From: JALOAR01 sp964348605
GTDB taxonomy: Bacteria > Patescibacteriota > Minisyncoccia > UBA6257 > Colwellbacteraceae
Length of the DNA: 19,915 bases
Assembly: GCA_964348605.1 (NCBI GenBank)
Contig: CAYGDC010000007.1
Span: 1-19,915, forward strand
Direction: 5' to 3'
This document shows positions 1 to 5,107 of the stretch, one piece after another. Within the stretch, counting starts at the first letter, position 1; each line of letters opens with the position of its first letter. A program made the translations under genes and the position numbers. The notes under the pieces were generated by a model that did no database searches, had not been told where the DNA came from, and was given only the letters and a program-made list of their open reading frames with translations.

Positions 1-152
1 AAAATGCTTTTAAAATTTTTCTTTTGGTCTACGGATTGTGGTTTATCGTCTTTATTCAAAAATCCCTTTCGTTCAAAAATCGCCATCATCTCATCGGAAA
101 TTTCTTTGTTTGACTTACCTTCGGTTTTTATAAGCCCAATTAATTTTTTCAT
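1..152 (-). CDS. Hypothetical protein, 5' part only (runs off the window start)
   Basis: The minus strand is open from an ATG at 152-150 to the window edge, giving 50 residues that begin MKKLIGLIKTEGKSNKEISD and continue with a charged, helix-prone stretch containing DEMMAIFERKGF. The track does not close because the stop lies outside the window. No family is recognised. There is no Shine-Dalgarno sequence before the ATG, as for most genes here. It diverges from the protease gene at 355. The Lys/Glu/Asp-rich composition and absence of stops over 50 codons in AT-rich DNA support coding, but this could also be a chance frame. Confidence 0.5.
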   Translation of the reverse strand, partial: MKKLIGLIKTEGKSNKEISDEMMAIFERKGFLNKDDKPQSVDQKKNFKSI

Positions 153-309
153 TTAAATATTTTTTTAATTATAAATTTATTGAAAAGCGACCAGCTTTCC
201 ATAGCTTAAGCTTGTAGAAAGCACCTTAATTATAACACCCTGCTGTTTTATGACAATGAGTTTAATAAATTGCAGTATGCTGACAGTTTAGCAGAAAAAT
301 TATATTGAG

Positions 310-335
310 AAATAGTGAGTAGCGGGGTAGGGTAA
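310..335 (+). repeat. Direct repeat copy 1 upstream of the protease gene
   Basis: A 26-bp block starting aaatagtgagtagc and ending ggggtagggtaa recurs at 2771-2796 with a single mismatch (g/a at the 15th base). Copy 1 ends 7 bases before the -10-like hexamer TAGAAT (343-348), so it covers the place where a -35 element would be. It may be an upstream promoter or regulator-binding element, or one end of a duplicated or inserted segment. Confidence 0.85.
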
Positions 336-342
336 AATAATG

Positions 343-348
343 TAGAAT
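343..348 (+). promoter_or_regulatory. Candidate -10 element placing transcription start at the protease ATG
   Basis: TAGAAT (5 of 6 matches to TATAAT) ends six bases before the ATG at 355, so a start seven bases downstream would fall on the A of the ATG. No good TTGACA is present at the usual distance; the repeat at 310-335 occupies that place. The same spacing recurs at 14054, 14533 and 16373. Confidence 0.5.
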
Positions 349-354
349 AAACTT

Positions 355-2694
355 ATGAAAGAAAAAATTAAAGTCTCAAAAGGCTTTATCCAAACCCTAA
401 TTTTTATTAGTGTTTTGGTTTCTATTATTATTGCTCTTAGATATCCTGCTTCTATTAATGCTCAAGCTCCACCAACCTGTCTTTTATCTATGGAGCCTTC
501 TGAAATTCAACAAGGGGACACAGCTTGGGATTCTTGGAAAATTGTAGGTGATTATAACAAAGTTACTGTAAATTGTGATGGAGTTTTAAGTTATAAAGGA
601 GGTGGCTGGGTAGAAGAAGAGGTTAAGCACGGAGGAAAAAATACAGGAATGATACAACCCAAATCTATTGGGACTGGTTCTTGTAAGTGGGTTGTTTGTG
701 GGCCGGGTGGCTGTAGTGAGTGTGCTAATTTTATTAGCGTGCTACCTAAGCCGACCACAGAAGAACTGGCTAAATTGTCAACTTTCGAACTTATTGGTAA
801 TGAAAACCTAAGAAGCTGTCCATTAACTTCTTGTTCTATAATTCAGGCAGGAACTTTTGATGGATTGGCAAAATTATTAGAAAAATCTGAGGATTGGTAT
901 CAAGTAGAGATAATAGAGCGAGGTAAGTTATATGATTACGGAGTTCAACGAGTTCCTCGTTCGCTGTGGATTACTAAAGAAGGATGGCTTCACGAAAGTT
1001 TAATTCCAGAAAATGTTAAACAAACATTTATTACTTCTCAACAAAAAGAACAGGTGCCTCCATCTGAAGAGAACCAAGCTCCTAAAGAAGAAGTTCAAAA
1101 TAAGCTTACTCTTTTATTGTCTTTTACCCAAAACAAAAATTTCCAAACCAGTTTAATAATTGCATTTGTTTTTATAGTTTTTCTATTAATTATTTTTTTA
1201 TTAAGAAAGAAAATTACAGCTATTTCTCTACCTAAATGGAGAGGAATCAATTTACAAAAAATAAAATTTAAACAAAAAAGTTTTACTATTTCTATCTTTA
1301 TAGCTACAGGAATTGCAATGATGATTATCGGGATAAGTTACGGAGCGACTTACTATCAAGTCTCTAAATTAATTGAAGAAGCTGACCAATTTACTAAAGA
1401 AGAAAAATATAATGAAGCTCTTGAAAAGCTAGAAATCATTCAAAATAAATGGCTTACTAAGAATTTAGGAATTAAAAAACAAGAAATTACTAATAAGATA
1501 GGAGAGAATAGAAAGCTCGTTGAAGATAAATTAGAATATAATTTGGGAATAGAAGAATTTAATAAAGAAAATTGGGGAAATGCCAAAGAGTTATTATCAA
1601 AAGTTTCTGAAATATCTCCTTATTATCAAGAAGCTAAAAATAAAATAGATGAAGTTCAAAAGAAAATAATTGAGAGACAGATTACTGAAGCAGTTGAGAA
1701 AGCTACAGAAGAGACGAAAAGGGCTGTAGAAAAAGTACAAAGAAAAGCTGAGGAGGAGAGGGGAAGGCAAATAATAGCAGAAACCCAAAGAAGAGTTGAA
1801 GAAGAAAAAACCAAAGAGAAAACCGCAGAATTAGAACAAAAAATTGCAGAATTGCAACAAAAACAGCAACTTCAGGCTCGGGAAGGACATAAAGTTTCAG
1901 AAATCGTAAAACATTTAGGGAAATACATCGTTTATATAGCTTGTTTTGATAGAAATGGAAATGCGATGATAGGGTCGGGGATTATATATAACTTGGGATC
2001 TAAAGGACAAACTATAGTTTTAACGAATTATCATATTACAGAATATGCTGACTTGACCCAAGAATATCCTTGTGTTGTGGCTTACTCTTCCGATCCTACA
2101 AGAGGACTTACTGATTTTTATTTTGCTGAACCTATTCATTTTCCATCTGCTGTATCTCTGTCTACGATGAGGTCAATAGATTTTGATTTTTTGAGCATAG
2201 AAGCAAAATTTAGGCTTCCAGAATATGAAAGAATTGAAATAATCCCTAATGCCCCCTTAAAGATTACTGACTATGGCCCTGTTATTTGTAGTGAAAATAA
2301 GATAAAAGTAGGGGAAGAGATAGTTGTTCTTGGTTATCCGGGCATTGGAGGAGAGTATTTAACAGCTACAGAAGGAATAATTAGTGGCTATCAAGGCAAG
2401 TATTATCTTACTACATCAGCAAAAGTAGAAGAAGGTAATTCTGGAGGAGGAGCTTTTTTGAAATCAACAGGGTGCCTTGTAGGAATGCCTGCTTTTGTTG
2501 TACTAGGAAGAATAGAAGGCCTTGCTCGTTTGATAAATATGTCAGTTCTCCAACGAGATTATCTTTCAAGAATCTGGAGGACAACAACGACAGGCTTTTC
2601 TGATTCAATCTTTTGTAATAATGAGTATTGGCATCCCTGTCCAACTGGTCAGAAATTCCATTGTCCACCAGTAGGTGACCCATCTTGTAGATAG
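355..2694 (+). CDS. Membrane-anchored trypsin-like serine protease with Ig-like, SH3-like and TPR/coiled-coil regions
   Basis: 779 residues. Residues 11-29 form a hydrophobic signal segment followed by INAQA, a possible signal-peptidase site. Residues about 40-130 are a Cys-rich Ig-like module of a kind common in Parcubacteria surface proteins (C42, C74, C109, C115, C120, C123). Residues 143-217 look like a bacterial SH3 domain ending in EGWLHESLI. Two membrane segments follow, 265-284 and 311-334, separated by a basic linker; the positive-inside rule puts both the SH3 part and the protease outside the cell. Residues 337-440 hold TPR-like helices and 430-512 a coiled coil. The protease domain spans about 515-745 with His560 (TNYH), Asp609 or Asp611, and Ser696 (GNSGG), a complete triad in an S1C/HtrA-like fold. 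No PDZ domain is seen. The tail has four more Cys (754, 762, 770, 778). The substrate is unknown; a role in envelope protein quality control or host/surface interaction is inference. Confidence 0.88.
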   Translation: MKEKIKVSKGFIQTLIFISVLVSIIIALRYPASINAQAPPTCLLSMEPSEIQQGDTAWDSWKIVGDYNKVTVNCDGVLSYKGGGWVEEEVKHGGKNTGMIQPKSIGTGSCKWVVCGPGGCSECANFISVLPKPTTEELAKLSTFELIGNENLRSCPLTSCSIIQAGTFDGLAKLLEKSEDWYQVEIIERGKLYDYGVQRVPRSLWITKEGWLHESLIPENVKQTFITSQQKEQVPPSEENQAPKEEVQNKLTLLLSFTQNKNFQTSLIIAFVFIVFLLIIFLLRKKITAISLPKWRGINLQKIKFKQKSFTISIFIATGIAMMIIGISYGATYYQVSKLIEEADQFTKEEKYNEALEKLEIIQNKWLTKNLGIKKQEITNKIGENRKLVEDKLEYNLGIEEFNKENWGNAKELLSKVSEISPYYQEAKNKIDEVQKKIIERQITEAVEKATEETKRAVEKVQRKAEEERGRQIIAETQRRVEEEKTKEKTAELEQKIAELQQKQQLQAREGHKVSEIVKHLGKYIVYIACFDRNGNAMIGSGIIYNLGSKGQTIVLTNYHITEYADLTQEYPCVVAYSSDPTRGLTDFYFAEPIHFPSAVSLSTMRSIDFDFLSIEAKFRLPEYERIEIIPNAPLKITDYGPVICSENKIKVGEEIVVLGYPGIGGEYLTATEGIISGYQGKYYLTTSAKVEEGNSGGGAFLKSTGCLVGMPAFVVLGRIEGLARLINMSVLQRDYLSRIWRTTTTGFSDSIFCNNEYWHPCPTGQKFHCPPVGDPSCR

Positions 2695-2770
2695 AAAGAA
2701 AAAATAAATTCCATTTTCTAAAAAAATACGGAATTAAAAAAACAAAACGCTAGGTAATTTTTATTTTAAT

Positions 2771-2796
2771 AAATAGTGAGTAGCAGGGTAGGGTAA
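2771..2796 (+). repeat. Direct repeat copy 2 downstream of the protease gene
   Basis: This matches the block at 310-335 in 25 of 26 bases, with the same orientation. Seven bases after it lies TATTAG (2804-2809), the same distance at which copy 1 is followed by TAGAAT. That parallel favours a promoter-associated element, although no gene starts directly after this copy. Confidence 0.85.
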
Positions 2797-2861
2797 GTTT
2801 AGTTATTAGAGTGATTTCTCAAATCAGGTATATAAATATACTCATTTTGCTGTGATATAAC

Positions 2862-2890
2862 GGTTCTAACATTGCCTACAATTTGGAGCC
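2862..2890 (+). repeat. Hairpin-forming element related to 5020-5047
   Basis: GGTTCTAA (2862-2869) can pair with TTGGAGCC (2883-2890), including two G-U pairs, closing a 13-base loop that contains CCTAC. The element at 5020-5047 shares the pattern ggt-c-aacat...cctac...tttggagc and also sits directly after a -10-like hexamer. No known RNA family is recognised. Confidence 0.45.
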
Positions 2891-2892
2891 AA

Positions 2893-2908
2893 CTTGAGCT
2901 AGCTCAAG
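2893..2908. repeat. 16-bp perfect palindrome
   Basis: CTTGAGCTAGCTCAAG is self-complementary over all 16 bases. As DNA it could be a dimeric regulator site; as RNA it could fold as a 6-bp stem with a CTAG loop. No T-run follows, so it is not a typical terminator. Confidence 0.6.
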
Positions 2909-2938
2909 ATAACAATAAATAAAAATAAAAAATTAGCA

Positions 2939-2979
2939 TTTTCTTTTACAATAGATAATAATGTTATTCTAAAAGAAAA
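2939..2979. repeat. AT-rich inverted repeat
   Basis: ttttctttta (2939-2948) is the exact reverse complement of taaaagaaaa (2970-2979). Inside it, aataa and ttatt (loop tg) form a smaller stem. It may be an RNA hairpin or simply reflect low-complexity AT sequence. Confidence 0.4.
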
Positions 2980-3119
2980 ATTACTTTTAAATCAACCTAT
3001 CTTTTCGATGATTTTAAACGAAAAAAGGATGAGTTATATTAAGTTTCATAGAGAGATCTTTATGAAAAAAGAATTAGAAAGAAAAAGTAATTATGCTAAT
3101 TAGTAGATATTTTATTTTG

Positions 3120-3128
3120 TGATATAAT
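3120..3128 (+). promoter_or_regulatory. Extended -10 promoter of the SAM-riboswitch/metK transcript
   Basis: TGATATAAT is a perfect extended -10 (TG-n-TATAAT, hexamer 3123-3128). The predicted start is near 3135, about ten bases before the riboswitch aptamer begins. No clear -35 is visible, as expected for extended -10 promoters. Confidence 0.65.
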
Positions 3129-3145
3129 CAGTTTACAATTGAATA

Positions 3146-3260
3146 GTTTAATATCAGGAGTATGGTGAGAGCGCTGGCTCAGTGACCCATCAGCAACCCT
3201 TAGAAATAAGCAGGTGCTGAATCCAGCCAATAGTGGAAACACTATATGGAAAGATAAGAC
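3146..3260 (+). promoter_or_regulatory. SAM-I-type riboswitch aptamer upstream of metK
   Basis: The order of conserved SAM-I clan elements is present. The P1 5' strand is gttta-atatc (3146-3155). GGT at 3164-3166 pairs with ACC at 3196-3198, and GCTG at 3173-3176 pairs with CAGC at 3191-3194, as P2. The motif CAGCAACC follows, then a CTTA-GAAA-TAAG hairpin (3199-3210), then GGTGCTGAATCCAGCC (compare GGTGCTAATTCC of the family). P4 is TAGTG-GAAA-CACTA (3231-3244). The 3' strand is GGAAAGATAAGAC (3248-3260), which closes P1. The position between a promoter and metK fits feedback control by S-adenosylmethionine. Whether it is SAM-I proper or a SAM-I/IV variant cannot be settled by eye. Confidence 0.88.
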
Positions 3261-3275
3261 TAGTCATCTATGTCT

Positions 3276-3304
3276 TTCCTCATTATGAGGAATTTTTTAT
3301 TTTA
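3276..3304 (+). terminator. Riboswitch-controlled intrinsic terminator (attenuator)
   Basis: TTCCTCA (3276-3282) pairs with TGAGGAA (3286-3292) around a TTA loop, followed directly by TTTTTTATTTTAT. The competing structure is visible: GGAAAGAT (3248-3255) pairs with GTCTTTCC (3272-3279), seven Watson-Crick pairs plus one G-U, using both the P1 3' strand and the terminator's 5' arm. With SAM bound, P1 forms and the terminator can fold (off); without SAM, the antiterminator forms (on). Confidence 0.82.
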
Positions 3305-3313
3305 TAAATAAAA

Positions 3314-3499
3314 ATGAAAAAGTTAAATATAAAAAAAGTTGCAGAAATGTCCGATCGAGAAGCTTGTGGGCTTTCTGTTTTGCGTCCTAATAGTTTAAGA
3401 GAGATTCGTGGTTTTATGCTCCTATTGAAAGCGTTTGAAAATACAGAAGAAATGGCTTTGTGTATGAGTGTTTTATCAAGTCGTCTATTAAAAAATTAA
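3314..3499 (+). CDS. Small ORF (61 aa) between the SAM riboswitch and metK
   Basis: An open frame starting MKKLNIKKVAEMSDREACGL lies on the riboswitch-controlled transcript, just after the terminator, and ends 14 bases before the metK ATG. The product would be a small helical protein with two Cys and a basic N-terminus; no family is recognised. The position and lack of overlap with metK favour a real co-transcribed gene or a leader peptide for translational coupling. There is no Shine-Dalgarno sequence, and no homologue can be named, so a chance frame remains possible. Confidence 0.42.
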   Translation: MKKLNIKKVAEMSDREACGLSVLRPNSLREIRGFMLLLKAFENTEEMALCMSVLSSRLLKN

Positions 3500-3513
3500 A
3501 GAAAATAAACAAT

Positions 3514-4479
3514 ATGAAAAAAACAGCAGAATTTGTTAGCCCAATGCATCCAGATAAAATTTGTGATTTTATCGCAGATAATATATTAGATGCATACTTA
3601 GAAGGAGATAAAGATAGTCGTTGTGCGGTTGAGGTTATGGGTGGGCATAATTTAATAACTATAAACGGCGAAGTGAGATCAAAAGCTAATCCAGACATTG
3701 AGAAAATAGTAAAAAGTTTAGTTGGAGATAATTTCAAAATTATTTCAAATATGGTTTTGCAAAGTCCACAAATTGCTCAAGGCGTTGATAATGGTGGGGC
3801 TGGAGATCAAGGAATAATGAAAGGTTATGCCACAAATGAGACGGCTGAATTTTTACCATTAGAATATGTATTAGCTAGAAGCTTATGTCATTATATTTAT
3901 AAACAATTTCCATACGATGGTAAAACTCAGATTACTGTTAAGGATGGATGTATAGATACAATAGTTGCGAGCTTTCAAAATGTACCAAGAAATGTATTAA
4001 ATGAAATTGTTATGGATTGGTTCGGTAAATTTGGAGCTAGGTCTGACAAAATATTTCCATTCTCAATATTTATTAACCCCGCTGGTGACTGGACTCAAGG
4101 TGGATTTGATGCAGACACAGGTCTGTCTGGAAGAAAGTTAATAATAGATAATTATGGACCAGAAATAACAATTGGCGGTGGCTCTTTCTCTGGCAAGGAT
4201 TATACAAAAGTAGATCGTTCTGGTGCTTATATGGCTCGTAAAATTGCTGTGGATCTACTTAAGAGGCATAAAGCAAAAGAAGTGTATACCAAGCTAGCCT
4301 ATGCAATAGGTCGGCCTAAGCCAGTAATGGCTGTGTCTGTAATAGACGGAGTGGAAAGAGATATTGTTGGTTATGATTTGACACCTAGGGGAATATATAA
4401 TCACTTAAAATTAGATGAGGTGAAGTTTAAAGATACTTCCAATTGGGGCCATTTTGGTAGAGATTTTACTTGGGAGTAA
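3514..4479 (+). CDS. metK: S-adenosylmethionine synthetase (methionine adenosyltransferase), compact form
   Basis: MetK makes S-adenosylmethionine from methionine and ATP. I start it at the ATG at 3514 (321 aa), because the upstream in-frame ATG at 3460 would add 18 residues that overlap the small ORF and precede the conserved KTAEFVSP start. Visible signatures are HPDK (residues 12-15, with active-site His12), GVDNGGAGDQG near 90-100, GYATNET 104-110, INPAGDW 187-193, the P-loop-like GGGSFSGKD (221-229), DRSGAY (234-239) and GHFGRDFTWE at the C-terminus. Typical bacterial MetK is about 380-400 residues; this copy is about 60-70 residues shorter, mainly from shortened loops in the N-terminal and C-terminal thirds, with the catalytic motifs intact. 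It is the target of the riboswitch at 3146-3260. Confidence 0.95.
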   Translation: MKKTAEFVSPMHPDKICDFIADNILDAYLEGDKDSRCAVEVMGGHNLITINGEVRSKANPDIEKIVKSLVGDNFKIISNMVLQSPQIAQGVDNGGAGDQGIMKGYATNETAEFLPLEYVLARSLCHYIYKQFPYDGKTQITVKDGCIDTIVASFQNVPRNVLNEIVMDWFGKFGARSDKIFPFSIFINPAGDWTQGGFDADTGLSGRKLIIDNYGPEITIGGGSFSGKDYTKVDRSGAYMARKIAVDLLKRHKAKEVYTKLAYAIGRPKPVMAVSVIDGVERDIVGYDLTPRGIYNHLKLDEVKFKDTSNWGHFGRDFTWE

Positions 4480-4587
4480 ATAGGACTAAATTATTAAAAA
4501 AGTAGGCTATGAGATGACTAGATTCAGAGCAGTTGAGCTTATTATGCATTTAAAAGAGGTTAAAAAAATAGTTAATTAAAATAACTT

Positions 4588-4719
4588 ATGGATGAAGAAA
4601 TTTTTGAGATATCTAAGGATAATGATTTAAGCCTAGATGAAGCGGAAGAACTTCAGGAATTTAAAGATGATATGGGACTTAATGCAGATGAAGCATTAGA
4701 GGTTTGGCAAGATTTATAA
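4588..4719 (+). CDS. Small acidic protein (43 aa)
   Basis: The frame begins MDEEIFEISKDNDLSLDEAE and is strongly acidic. It contains two similar helical units, LSLDEAEELQEF and LNADEALEVWQDL, each with a DEA core, which argues against a random frame. No function is recognised; such short acidic helical proteins can bind other proteins or be tails detached from larger ones. It has no visible Shine-Dalgarno sequence and lies in a partly decayed interval, so it may itself be a remnant. Confidence 0.45.
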   Translation: MDEEIFEISKDNDLSLDEAEELQEFKDDMGLNADEALEVWQDL

Positions 4720-4722
4720 TAT

Positions 4723-4992
4723 ATGACTGGAACTATTACAAAAAATAAATTAGACCTCGCCACTTTAATTAAACCAGATTTAGCTTAGAAGGTGACTCTA
4801 TTGAACTGTAATTGTTATACCTTCGATGAAGTAATATGAAAGCCCTTGGTTGTTCTGCCTCTACGGCCCCACAATTGGCTTATGTAGTCGATAAATTTGA
4901 TAGTGTTGCGGTGTTTAATGGAAACAAGGAATTGTGATCATGTTGCCTATGTATTAGAGAATATAGGCTTATTTATGAAGGTAGAGCAGTAG
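4723..4992 (+). pseudogene. Probable decayed gene, readable only across frameshifts
   Basis: Protein-like text continues through this stretch but jumps frame. MTGTITKNKLDLATLIKPDL from 4723 meets TAG at 4786-4788. LEGDSIEL then follows in another frame, NCNCYTFDEV in the first, and MKALGCSASTAPQLAYVVDK from 4836 in a third, stopping at TGA 4935-4937. A shift into another frame gives CDHVAYVLENIGLFMKVEQ and a TAG at 4990-4992. The density of plausible fragments suggests one ancestral protein of about 85-90 residues broken by several indels. The family is not recognised. Sequencing error could also produce this, though several separate errors would be needed. Confidence 0.4.
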
Positions 4993-5019
4993 TGTTTTTA
5001 ACTATCCCTTAATAAGATA

Positions 5020-5047
5020 GGTCCGAACATCATCCTACGTTTGGAGC
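5020..5047 (+). repeat. Hairpin-forming element related to 2862-2890
   Basis: GGTCCGAAC (5020-5028) can pair with GTTTGGAGC (5039-5047) with one G-G mismatch, around the loop ATCATCCTAC. Ungapped, 20 of 28 bases match the element at 2862. It follows the -10-like TAAGAT (5013-5018) and lies in the glmS leader region. The A-rich tail after it (taaaaaactaag) recalls preQ1-I riboswitches, but the required loop-tail pairing is not seen. Confidence 0.45.
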
Positions 5048-5107
5048 TAAAAAACTAAGTATAAAGAGATATTATACATTCAGCAAAAAGTTTGATAGTT
5101 TTATAAC

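Larger units (their letters stand above)
2695..3122. other. Non-coding interval between the protease gene and the metK leader
   Basis: This stretch of about 430 bases carries no convincing gene. It holds the second 26-bp repeat (2771-2796), an extended -10-like TGATATAAC (2853-2861), an imperfect hairpin element (2862-2890), a 16-bp perfect palindrome (2893-2908) and an AT-rich inverted repeat (2939-2979). A short open frame at 3008-3103 could encode 31 residues (MILNEKRMSY...), and the same frame is open back to 2903 without another ATG. It may be a gene remnant or chance; I do not call it. Confidence 0.6.
4480..5107. other. Low-coding interval between metK and glmS
   Basis: About 630 bases hold no full-size gene. 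Contents are a 21-aa open frame at 4514-4579 (MTRFRAVELIMHLKEVKKIV plus N), the 43-aa acidic ORF at 4588-4719, protein-like fragments in shifting frames from 4723 to 4992, and the hairpin element at 5020-5047. A TATTAT at 5070-5075 may be the -10 of glmS. I looked for a glmS ribozyme here and saw no match to its conserved core. Confidence 0.6.

Noticed and set aside
2411..2683. Minus-strand 90-aa frame opposite the protease domain
   Set aside because: It is the shadow of well-supported coding sequence and has no domain or promoter.
3008..3103. 31-aa open frame MILNEKRMSY... before the metK promoter
   Set aside because: Too short, no Shine-Dalgarno sequence or well-placed -10, and no recognisable similarity.
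3460..3513. Upstream in-frame ATG as metK start
   Set aside because: The extra 18 residues overlap the 61-aa ORF and precede the conserved start of MetK.
4836..5010. UGA recoding (as glycine, as in SR1/Gracilibacteria), suggested by an in-frame TGA at 4935-4937 and by all 15 complete genes called here ending in TAA (13) or TAG (2)
   Set aside because: All housekeeping proteins are full length without internal UGA and use GGN for glycine freely, so the standard code fits. Absence of TGA stops in 15 genes is compatible with AT bias.
5010..5062. preQ1-I riboswitch, suggested by the taaaaaactaag tail after a hairpin
   Set aside because: The loop has no segment complementary to the tail, so the defining pseudoknot is missing, and glmS is not a queuosine gene.
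5000..5107. glmS ribozyme upstream of glmS
   Set aside because: No match to the conserved catalytic core could be found before the ATG.
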